Positions 1 to 4,974 of a DNA stretch of 5,805 nucleotides are shown here, one piece after another. The translations under genes were made by a program, and so were the position numbers. This stretch comes from an uncultured Collinsella sp. GTDB taxonomy: Bacteria > Actinomycetota > Coriobacteriia > Coriobacteriales > Coriobacteriaceae. Below the pieces are notes generated by a model. The model worked only from the letters and a program-made list of their open reading frames with translations, had not been told where the DNA came from and searched no databases. The stretch spans positions 1 to 5,805 of the forward strand of contig CAKUGA010000064.1 in the NCBI GenBank assembly GCA_934654515.1. Reading direction: 5' to 3'. How positions within the stretch are numbered: the stretch's first letter is position 1; every line of letters starts with the position of its first letter.

Positions 1-576
1 CACCTGACCGGCTACGATCCCAAGAAGATCATCGGCTCGGGCTGCGGCCTGGATTCCGCCCGCCTGCGCACCGAGATTTCCAAGAAGGTCGGCGTGAGCC
101 CCAAGTCCATCGACGCCTACATGATCGGCGAGCACGGCTTTAGCCAGCTTGCCGCCTTTAAGGCCGCAACCATTGCCGGCAAGAGCCTTAACGAGCTTCA
201 GGCCGAAAACCCCGACAAGTACGCCTTCGACCACATGGAGGTCGAGGAGCTCGCGCGCAAAGGCGGCTATGTGACCTACCAGGGCAAGCAGTGCACCGAG
301 TACGCCGTTGCCAACTCCGCCGCGCGCGTCTGCGCCGCCGTGCTGCACAACGAGCACGCCGTGCTTTCGGCCTCTACGCTTATGACCGGCCAGTATGGCG
401 AGGAGGGCATCTTCACCTCCCTGCCGTGCGTGATCGGTGCCGAGGGCGTCGAGGAGGTCTACACGCTCGACCTGTCCGAGTACGAGCTCGAGGGCTTCCA
501 CAAGAGCTGTCAGCACATCCGCGACAACATCGCCCAGCTCGACTGGTGGGATGCCGAGGCCTACGACGCAAAGTAG
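1..576 (+). CDS. ldh: L-lactate dehydrogenase family protein, C-terminal part (5' end outside window)
   Basis: NAD-dependent 2-hydroxyacid dehydrogenase of the LDH/MDH superfamily, expected to interconvert pyruvate and L-lactate in the cytoplasm. The frame is open from base 1, so 192 C-terminal residues are visible; the Rossmann NAD-binding half and the substrate-specificity loop lie off the left edge. Visible signatures are GLDSARLR (window residues 16-23) with the catalytic Asp18 and substrate-binding Arg21, then GEHG (43-46) with the catalytic His45. The Asp-to-His spacing of 27 equals D168/H195 in classical LDH. The C-terminal SLPCVIGAEGVEEVY block is also typical. The residue after GEHG is Phe, where LDHs usually have Asp. 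The stop is TAG at 574-576, 41 nt before a strong terminator. Lactate rather than malate or another 2-hydroxyacid as substrate is likely but unproven, because the specificity loop is not visible. The GTG at 94 is internal, not a start. Confidence 0.86.
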   Translation, partial: HLTGYDPKKIIGSGCGLDSARLRTEISKKVGVSPKSIDAYMIGEHGFSQLAAFKAATIAGKSLNELQAENPDKYAFDHMEVEELARKGGYVTYQGKQCTEYAVANSAARVCAAVLHNEHAVLSASTLMTGQYGEEGIFTSLPCVIGAEGVEEVYTLDLSEYELEGFHKSCQHIRDNIAQLDWWDAEAYDAK

Positions 577-617
577 GCCGTAGGCTGCCGCAACCTTGCG
601 AATCTAAGCGCGATACC

Positions 618-660
618 AAGCGGGCCGCGCCGGAAATCCCCGGCGCGGCCCGCTTTTTTT
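618..660 (+). terminator. Rho-independent terminator after ldh
   Basis: A perfect 14-bp GC-rich stem (620-633 pairs with 640-653) closes a 6-nt loop, AAATCC, and is followed directly by seven Ts (654-660). AA at 618-619 can also pair with the first Ts. It lies 41 nt after the ldh stop. Read on the minus strand, the stem is followed by only two Ts, so it should end ldh transcripts efficiently. It may act only weakly on the convergent deglycase gene, which stops at 710 and has no other visible terminator. Confidence 0.93.
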
Positions 661-709
661 GACTCGCGCTGCGCCCTTGCGAATCGAAGGTGAATGGTTT
701 CCCCGTTAC

Positions 710-1678
710 TTAGTACTGCTCGACACCCATGTAGCGGCGGAACTCGGGGCTGTGGTCGAAGACCTTGCCGCGGGCGGCACGCAGCTCGCAGCTCATCGCG
801 TAGAAGAAGATCGGCTCAAGGAACGAACGCACGCTGGCGGGCACCTCGCCCACGCCGTACTCGAGCGCGTCGAGCACCATGATCGTGTCGGTGTGCGTGT
901 TGAGGAACGCAAGCGCGCGTTCCTCCATGGGGCGGCACTCGCCGGCACCGAGCTGCACAAAGTAGAACACGCCGGGCTCGGTGGCCTCGAAGGGGCCGTG
1001 GAAGTACTCGCCGGAGTGGATGTAGCAGCAGTGCTGCCACTGCATCTCCATGAGCGAGCAGATGGCCATGGCATAGGTCTGGCTAAAGTTGGGGCCGGAA
1101 CCCAGGATGTAGAAGAACTCGTGCTGCTGGCAGAGCTCGGCGAAGCGGGCGCCCAGCTCGGCGTTGACCTTCTCGCGCGCAGCGGGCAGCAGCGCGTCCA
1201 TCTGCTTGAGGCCGGCGTACATGTCGGCGAGCGCCTCGTAGCCCTCCTGCTGGTCGAGCAGCTCGGCGGCGATCAGAGCGCCGATGCCCTGCGGCACCTC
1301 GGCCTGCGACACGCCCTCGCCCCAGGGGTAGACCCAGGTAGTCCACTTGCCGTTGTCAATCTTGGAGCCCTCGCAGTCGGTCATGGCGACGACCTCGGCG
1401 CCGGCAGCCAGCGCCATCTCGCAACCGTCGACGACCTCCTGCGTATTGCCGCTATGGCTGCAGGCGATGACGAGCGACTTCTCGCCAAGGCTCTTGGGGG
1501 CCATCAGGCAGAACTCGCGTGCGGTGTAGACCGTAGAGATAAACGTGGTGGCCTCGCGCTTGAGCAGCTCGTTGGCAGGCATCAGGTCGATCATCGAACC
1601 GCCGCAGGCGATCCAAAAGACGTTCTCGATCTTACCCTTGCGCTCGATGATTTCCTGGACCAGATCATGTGCGTTCAT
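710..1678 (-). CDS. frlB: SIS-domain sugar-phosphate deglycase, FrlB family (fructoselysine-6-phosphate deglycase-like)
   Basis: Predicted cytosolic enzyme that cleaves a phosphorylated Amadori compound such as fructoselysine 6-phosphate into glucose 6-phosphate and the free amino acid. The 322 residues match the family length (about 328-340). Two SIS domains are seen: the first has ACGGS (24-28) and SHSGNT (74-79), the second begins near ILGSGPN (191-197). The block LMEMQWQHCCYIHSGEYFHG (209-228) carries Glu211 and His227, 16 residues apart. This is the spacing of the catalytic pair in GlmS (E488/H504) and the related deglycase FraB. The ending RRYMGVEQY resembles the RRYMWKVEY I recall for Bacillus FrlB. 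The start ATG (1676-1678) is fixed by a strong Shine-Dalgarno. A HutC-type regulator gene lies upstream on the same strand. No Amadori kinase or transporter is in the window, so the exact substrate (fructoselysine, glucoselysine, fructose-asparagine) is open; other SIS isomerase or deglycase roles are possible. Confidence 0.85.
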   Translation of the reverse strand: MNAHDLVQEIIERKGKIENVFWIACGGSMIDLMPANELLKREATTFISTVYTAREFCLMAPKSLGEKSLVIACSHSGNTQEVVDGCEMALAAGAEVVAMTDCEGSKIDNGKWTTWVYPWGEGVSQAEVPQGIGALIAAELLDQQEGYEALADMYAGLKQMDALLPAAREKVNAELGARFAELCQQHEFFYILGSGPNFSQTYAMAICSLMEMQWQHCCYIHSGEYFHGPFEATEPGVFYFVQLGAGECRPMEERALAFLNTHTDTIMVLDALEYGVGEVPASVRSFLEPIFFYAMSCELRAARGKVFDHSPEFRRYMGVEQY

Positions 1679-1685
1679 GCTGATG

Positions 1686-1694
1686 TTCCTCCTT
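1686..1694 (-). promoter_or_regulatory. Strong Shine-Dalgarno for frlB
   Basis: The minus strand reads AAGGAGGAA; the AAGGAGG core is followed by a purine-rich 9-nt spacer before ATG at 1678. This is the best ribosome binding site in the window and decides the start. The other minus-strand genes have weaker sites (GGAG for gntR1, AGGA for recQ, a poor GAGTGA for gntR2). Confidence 0.85.
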
Positions 1695-1724
1695 GTGTGG
1701 CGACCTTGAGCGACAGCAGCTCGT

Positions 1725-1776
1725 ACCTGCGGTCGTTCTATGTTGTCCTATTTATACCACGCAAGCTACCGCAGGT
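1725..1776. repeat. 9-bp inverted repeat bracketing the frlB -10 and start site
   Basis: ACCTGCGGT (1725-1733) and ACCGCAGGT (1768-1776) are perfect reverse complements separated by 34 nt. The right arm overlaps the predicted -35; the left arm lies in the predicted leader. The proximal operator-like repeat lies between them. It could be a second protein-binding palindrome or chance; the arms are too far apart for an obvious terminator. Confidence 0.4.
1735..1754 (-). promoter_or_regulatory. Putative operator, proximal copy (10-bp tandem direct repeat)
   Basis: On the minus strand 1750-1735 reads TAGGACAACATAGAAC, two TAGRACA-type units spaced 10 bp (one helical turn). It abuts the predicted -10 and covers the predicted start site, a classic repressor position. 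It matches the distal copy at 1797-1812 in 15 of 16 positions. A HutC-type regulator gene lies next door. Assignment to that regulator is inference, because HutC-type sites are usually inverted rather than direct repeats. Confidence 0.55.
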
Positions 1777-1779
1777 GAA
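1751..1779 (-). promoter_or_regulatory. Predicted sigma-70-like promoter of frlB
   Basis: On the minus strand, TTCACC (1779-1774, 4 of 6 to TTGACA) is separated by exactly 17 nt from TATAAA (1756-1751, 5 of 6 to TATAAT). This predicts a start site near 1743-1745 and a leader of about 66 nt before the frlB ATG. It is the only good -35/-10 pair I found in the gntR1-frlB gap, so frlB can probably be transcribed separately from recQ-gntR1. Confidence 0.6.
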
Positions 1780-1796
1780 GTCATTTCAGCAAATTT

Positions 1797-1816
1797 GTTC
1801 TATGTTGTTCTATCTG
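1797..1816 (-). promoter_or_regulatory. Putative operator, distal copy (10-bp tandem direct repeat)
   Basis: On the minus strand 1812-1797 reads TAGAACAACATAGAAC, an exact 10-bp-spaced repeat of TAGAACA (the second unit runs on into one more A). It lies 18 nt upstream of the predicted -35 and 7 nt beyond the gntR1 stop codon. The offset to the proximal copy is 62 bp, close to six helical turns, so both copies face the same side of the DNA. This would suit cooperative binding or a short loop across the promoter. Confidence 0.55.
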
Positions 1817-1822
1817 TGGACA

Positions 1823-2587
1823 TTAGATGTCGAACACGTAGCGCGAGCCCACGATCTTTTGGCGGCCGAGCAACAGAGGTCGCTCATCAAAATCGGTAAA
1901 GTACGCCTCCATGTAGAAGAGCGGCTCGCCAATCGGAACCTCGAGCAGCGGGGCCGCCTGAGCATCGGCAAGCGCAATCTCCACCGTGCAAGGATCGGAC
2001 TTGAGCGGCGAACGACCCGAGTGCTCGGCAACGACCGCAAAGATCGAGTTGTCGGTGAGGTCCTCGTCGGCCAGTGTCTGCAGGTAGGGGTGGTCTGCCA
2101 GCACAAAGGCGTTGTTCTCGAGCATGACGGGGATGCTGTCGGCCGTACGCACGCGCTCAACCACGATAAGCTCGCAGCCGGGCTCCACGCCAAAAAACGC
2201 CGCGTCCTCGCGCGTCGCCGCGACCACCGTGCGCGACACCAGACGCGCGCCCGCCACCATATCGTTGGCTGCACAGCCCTCGGTAAAGCTCTGAACATCG
2301 CCCTTCTGGACAATCTTGCGCTTGAGCTTGGGAGCGCATACAAAGGTACCCCTCCCCTGCTGGCGGTTAAGGTACCCCGCGCGCGACAGCTCCTCGATGG
2401 CACGGCGCACGGTGATGCGCCCCACGCCGTAGGACTTCGCGAGCTCCATCTCGGAAGGAATGCGCGAACCAGTCGGATATACGCCGCGCGCGATCTCGCC
2501 CTTCAGGTCATCCATAACCTGCTGGTACAGCGGCACGGCGGGCACGTCAGCGCGCTCGGAACGCTCAGTTTTGTTATCGGTTGCCAT
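1823..2587 (-). CDS. GntR-family transcriptional regulator, HutC subfamily (FrlR-like)
   Basis: A 254-residue sugar- or amine-responsive DNA-binding regulator, expected to act as a dimer. The N-terminal winged helix-turn-helix spans about residues 19-85, with RIPSEMELA (42-50), the recognition region RITVRRAIEEL (57-67) and the wing GYLNRQQGRGTFV (71-83). A UTRA ligand-binding domain fills about 100-250, with the characteristic ERVRTAD (144-150) and the C-terminal GRQKIVGSRYV (241-251). The ATG at 2587 lies 2 nt past the recQ TAA, and its GGAG ribosome site lies inside the recQ 3' end, so the two are probably cotranscribed and translationally coupled. frlB follows 144 nt downstream on the same strand. 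Bacillus FrlR is a HutC-type repressor next to frlB, so control of the deglycase here is the leading inference. It is clearly paralogous to the regulator at 4974-5693. The effector is unknown, likely a phosphorylated Amadori compound or sugar. Confidence 0.88.
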   Translation of the reverse strand: MATDNKTERSERADVPAVPLYQQVMDDLKGEIARGVYPTGSRIPSEMELAKSYGVGRITVRRAIEELSRAGYLNRQQGRGTFVCAPKLKRKIVQKGDVQSFTEGCAANDMVAGARLVSRTVVAATREDAAFFGVEPGCELIVVERVRTADSIPVMLENNAFVLADHPYLQTLADEDLTDNSIFAVVAEHSGRSPLKSDPCTVEIALADAQAAPLLEVPIGEPLFYMEAYFTDFDERPLLLGRQKIVGSRYVFDI

Positions 2588-2589
2588 CG

Positions 2590-4566
2590 TTATGCTCCAT
2601 CCCGTGCGTGCTCGGATTCAAACTCTTCAATCGCCGCCATAAACTGTTCGCCAAAAGCGTCGGCCTTTTTCTCACCGATGCCGTTGACCTGAACAAGCTC
2701 GTCACGCGTCTGCGGGCGCAGACGGCACAAGCCGCGCAAGGCCTTGTCAGAGAAGACCATGTACGGCGCCATCTCGAGCTCGGTCGAGATTTCCTTGCGC
2801 AGGGCACGCAGACGCTCGAACAGCTCGGCATCGTCGCCCACGCGCGGGCGCTGGTCCAGCTCGGCCTCCTCGCGCAGCAGATCCACGGCACGACGGGCGC
2901 GCGCCGATGCCTTGCGCTTGGACGCGCGACGTTTAATGGTAAAGGCAAACGCCTCGTCCTCGACCTCACCGGCACGCGGACCCAGGCCTACCACCGGATA
3001 TTGGCCCTGCGAGGTGGCCAGATAGCCACGGCCGCACAGCTGCCCGATGATGTCCTTAATGCGCCCGACCGATTCGCTCGACAGCTCACCATAGCCGCGG
3101 TCCTCGTCCAGATGCATCTGGCGAATGCGCTCGGTATTGCCGCCGTGAAGCACGTCAGCGACGAGCGACTTGCCAAAACGCATGGGACGTGTGGCCACGT
3201 AGCGCACGGCAGCGCGGGCCATGTCGGTGACGTCCTCGACCTCGAACTGCGTGAGGCAGTTGCTGCAGTTGCCACAACCCTCGGCCTCGTCCGTCGTGCC
3301 GTCCACGCCCGCCGCCGCATGCTCGGCCGCGGCCTCGTCGCCAAAGTAGCGCAGCATGTATTCGCGCAGGCAGCCGGTGGTATTACAGTAGCCCTCCATT
3401 TGGCTGAGCAGGCGATAGCGGTTCTGGAGCGCCCACGCGCGCTGCTCGTTGTCGAGCGCTTCGTCGGCCGCATCGCCGCGGTCAATCAAAAAGCGGCGCA
3501 TGCGAAAGTCGTTGCCGTTCCACAGCAGATGGCAGCTCGACGGATCGCCATCGCGACCGGCGCGACCCGCCTCCTGATAGTAAGCCTCGATGCTCTCGGG
3601 CACGTTGTTGTGAATCACGTAACGAACGTTGGGTTTATCGATGCCCATGCCAAAAGCGTTGGTGGCGACCATCACCTGGATATCGTCGTCGATAAAGGCG
3701 CGCTGGCTCTGACGGCGGGCATCGTTGCCCATGCCGGCGTGATAACGGCCCACGCGAATGCCGCTGGGGCCCAGCGCCTCGGCAAGCTCGCCTGCCAGCG
3801 CGTCGACCGTCTTGCGGGTCGAGCAATACACGATGCCGCTCTCGCTCGAATGCGCAATCACGTAGTCGCGCACCCATGCGGTCTTGGCCTTGTCGCCCAT
3901 CTCCTCGCAACCAAAGTAGAGGTTCTTACGGTCAAAACCCGTCACCACGGTCGCGGGATTTTGCAAGCCGAGCATCTGCTGAATGTCCGCACGCACGCGC
4001 TCGGTCGCCGTGGCGGTAAAGGCCGCCACAATCGGGCGTTGCGGCAACGAATCGATAAACTCACGAATCTGCAGGTAGGCGGGGCGGAAATCCTGACCCC
4101 ACTGGCTTACGCAGTGGGCCTCGTCAATCGCCACGAGCGGCACGCCGATGCCGCCGGCGGCTGCGGCTTCCTGCGCAAAGGCCAGAAAACGTGGCTCGAG
4201 CAGGCGCTCGGGCGCCACGTACATCAGCTGATAGCGGCCCTCGCGCGCCCGCTTGAGTACGGTGTTTTGCTGGGCGGGCGTAAGGCTGGAGTTGAGATAA
4301 CTGGGGCGTGCACCCGCCGCGAGCAGCGCGCGGGTCTGGTCCTCCATAAGCGACAGCAGCGGGCTCACCACAAAGGTGATGCCGGGCAGCATAAGCGCAG
4401 GCACCTGGTAGCAGATGGACTTTCCAGCGCCCGTGGGCATAACGCCCAGTGCATCGCGGCCGGCCAGAATCGCATCGACCATGCGGTCCTGCCCCGGGCG
4501 AAACGAAGTGTAGCCAAAATAGGCGCCGAGCGTGTCGAGCGCCATCTGCTGCATGCTATCGGTCAT
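2590..4566 (-). CDS. recQ: ATP-dependent DNA helicase RecQ
   Basis: A 3'-5' superfamily 2 DNA helicase for recombination and replication-fork repair. All 658 residues and the full domain order are present: motif 0 FRPGQD (22-27), Walker A MPTGAGKS (43-50; RecQ usually has GGGKS), DEAHCVSQWGQDFRPAY (148-164) combining motif II and the aromatic-rich loop, TATAT (184-188), ATNAFGMGIDKP (301-312) and the arginine-finger motif QEAGRAGRDGD (331-341). The zinc site is Cys399, 431, 434 and 437, followed by an RQC winged helix (about 440-540), a basic linker with KRRASKRKASARARR (about 545-565), and an HRDC domain (about 581-650). The gap from the first to the second zinc cysteine is 32 residues against 17 in E. 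coli, so a ~15-residue Ala/Gly/acidic insertion is present. The start ATG at 4566 has AGGA just upstream and a perfect TATAAT 32 nt before it. It overlaps nothing and runs almost directly into gntR1. Confidence 0.96.
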   Translation of the reverse strand: MTDSMQQMALDTLGAYFGYTSFRPGQDRMVDAILAGRDALGVMPTGAGKSICYQVPALMLPGITFVVSPLLSLMEDQTRALLAAGARPSYLNSSLTPAQQNTVLKRAREGRYQLMYVAPERLLEPRFLAFAQEAAAAGGIGVPLVAIDEAHCVSQWGQDFRPAYLQIREFIDSLPQRPIVAAFTATATERVRADIQQMLGLQNPATVVTGFDRKNLYFGCEEMGDKAKTAWVRDYVIAHSSESGIVYCSTRKTVDALAGELAEALGPSGIRVGRYHAGMGNDARRQSQRAFIDDDIQVMVATNAFGMGIDKPNVRYVIHNNVPESIEAYYQEAGRAGRDGDPSSCHLLWNGNDFRMRRFLIDRGDAADEALDNEQRAWALQNRYRLLSQMEGYCNTTGCLREYMLRYFGDEAAAEHAAAGVDGTTDEAEGCGNCSNCLTQFEVEDVTDMARAAVRYVATRPMRFGKSLVADVLHGGNTERIRQMHLDEDRGYGELSSESVGRIKDIIGQLCGRGYLATSQGQYPVVGLGPRAGEVEDEAFAFTIKRRASKRKASARARRAVDLLREEAELDQRPRVGDDAELFERLRALRKEISTELEMAPYMVFSDKALRGLCRLRPQTRDELVQVNGIGEKKADAFGEQFMAAIEEFESEHARDGA

Positions 4567-4597
4567 GGTTTCCTAACGTCAGAATCATCTGCCGCCG

Positions 4598-4603
4598 ATT
4601 ATA
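4598..4603 (-). promoter_or_regulatory. Probable -10 element of recQ
   Basis: The minus strand carries a perfect TATAAT (4603-4598) in a very GC-rich setting, 31 nt before the recQ start codon. No good -35 is seen at 16-18 nt (the best is TGTGCT or GTGCTG), so the promoter may be activator-dependent, weak, or misassigned. The AGGA ribosome site is at 4574-4571. Confidence 0.5.
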
Positions 4604-4672
4604 CGCCGCCGCGGAGACAGCAGCACACAGCTGCAAGGGTAGCTAATTTGGGACGGGGCCATTTTGACTACT

Positions 4673-4741
4673 TTTGGTGCAAAGGGGTCAGGTTAACCTG
4701 CGCCAACATGGTGCAAACAAACCTGACCCCTTTGCACCAAA
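4673..4741. repeat. 22-bp perfect inverted repeat with nested palindrome (REP/BIME-like)
   Basis: The arm at 4673-4694, core TGGTGCAAAGGGGTCAGG, is perfectly complementary to 4720-4741, across a 25-nt centre. The left arm runs into the 10-bp palindrome AGGTTAACCT (4690-4699). The centre holds a small imperfect stem: TGCGCCA (4699-4705) against TGGTGCA (4709-4715), 6 of 7 paired over ACA. GGTGCAAA occurs twice direct and once inverted, so this looks like two repeat units in opposed orientation. There is no T-tract after the right arm on the + strand; the minus-strand exit reads AAAAGTAGTC. It is therefore not a standard terminator. It lies upstream of recQ in non-coding DNA. A RAYT-associated REP element is my interpretation, not proven here. 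Confidence 0.7.
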
Positions 4742-4786
4742 GCCTTGACAAGCACGACAACGCCGATGTCTTGGCAAAGCCAGCGA

Positions 4787-4885
4787 GCGCCCGTCATTTG
4801 AGCCAAGGTGCCGTGAAATGAAAAGGCGCTGACCTTCTGGTCGCGCCTTTGAAATTGAACGGCAGATTGGCCAAATGACGGGCGC
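4787..4885. repeat. ~100-nt imperfect inverted repeat (MITE-like or extended hairpin)
   Basis: GCGCCCGTCATTTG (4787-4800) is perfectly complementary to 4872-4885. Pairing continues inward with one bulged A (4801), then GCCAA with 4867-4871, a short mismatch, TGCC with 4861-4864, a loosely paired AT-rich zone, and finally the tight stem 4822-4834 / 4839-4850 around a TTCT loop. The whole element is therefore one near-symmetrical foldback centred near 4836. Outside the arms no symmetry continues, so the ends are sharp. No open reading frame of recognisable character lies inside. Confidence 0.65.
4821..4850 (-). terminator. Probable intrinsic terminator downstream of gntR2
   Basis: The hairpin AAAGGCGC-T-GACC (4822-4834) pairs with GGTCGCGCCTTT (4839-4850) over the tetraloop TTCT, 12 bp with one bulged T. 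On the minus strand the stem runs into TTTT then CATTTC; on the + strand only three Ts occur. It is about 124 nt beyond the gntR2 stop and would insulate recQ from gntR2 transcription. It is also the core of the larger foldback at 4787-4885. Confidence 0.55.
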
Positions 4886-4887
4886 AC

Positions 4888-4944
4888 AGCGTCGACCAGT
4901 CCGTCGTTCGTTAGAACGGCGGAACCAAAGGCGCAGCGTCGACC
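4888..4944. repeat. Direct repeat AGCGTCGACC flanking a small hairpin
   Basis: AGCGTCGACC occurs at 4888-4897 and again at 4935-4944, 47 bp apart, both preceded by GCGC-type sequence. Between them CCGTCGTTC (4901-4909) pairs with GAACGGCGG (4914-4922) over GTTA, 8 Watson-Crick pairs and one T-G pair. No T-tract follows. Its role is unknown; it fits a decayed or tandem repeat unit. Confidence 0.5.
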
Positions 4945-4974
4945 GGTTACGCGGTTTGGTAAAACCGCGTAACC
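4945..4974. repeat. 13-bp perfect hairpin ending on the gntR2 stop codon
   Basis: GGTTACGCGGTTT (4945-4957) is perfectly complementary to 4962-4974 with a GGTA loop. On the minus strand the stem begins at the last base of the gntR2 TAG stop. No T-tract follows the stem in either direction (minus exit GGTCGACG), so it is not a canonical terminator. It may stabilise the mRNA 3' end or be part of the repeat cluster to its left. Confidence 0.65.

Noticed and set aside
413..619. 68-residue minus-strand frame antisense to ldh
   Set aside because: Arg/Pro-rich translation opposite a conserved dehydrogenase, ending near the terminator. Not a gene.
1679..1750. Riboswitch or attenuator in the frlB leader
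   Set aside because: The predicted leader is only about 66 nt, with no stable terminator/antiterminator pair and no recognised aptamer core.
1735..1816. A short CRISPR-like or tandem repeat array
   Set aside because: Only two copies of a 16-bp unit exist, flanking a promoter, with no regular spacers. Operators fit better.
659..2692. 677-residue open frame on the + strand
   Set aside because: It runs antisense across frlB and gntR1, both of which show clear family motifs. The translation is low-complexity His/Leu/Ala/Arg-rich with no domain. It is an antisense shadow of GC-rich codon bias.
4673..4741. Intrinsic terminator for recQ-upstream transcription
   Set aside because: The stem is long but the loop is 25 nt and neither exit has a proper T-tract, so a repeat element is the better description.
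2581..4821. 746-residue open frame on the + strand opposite recQ
   Set aside because: It is antisense to the complete recQ and continues into the hairpin region. No recognisable domain or ribosome site, so it is a codon-bias artefact.
4693..4887. 64-residue minus-strand open frame in the gntR2-recQ gap
   Set aside because: It lies across the inverted repeats, shows no family resemblance and has no convincing ribosome site. The palindromes explain the sequence better than a gene.
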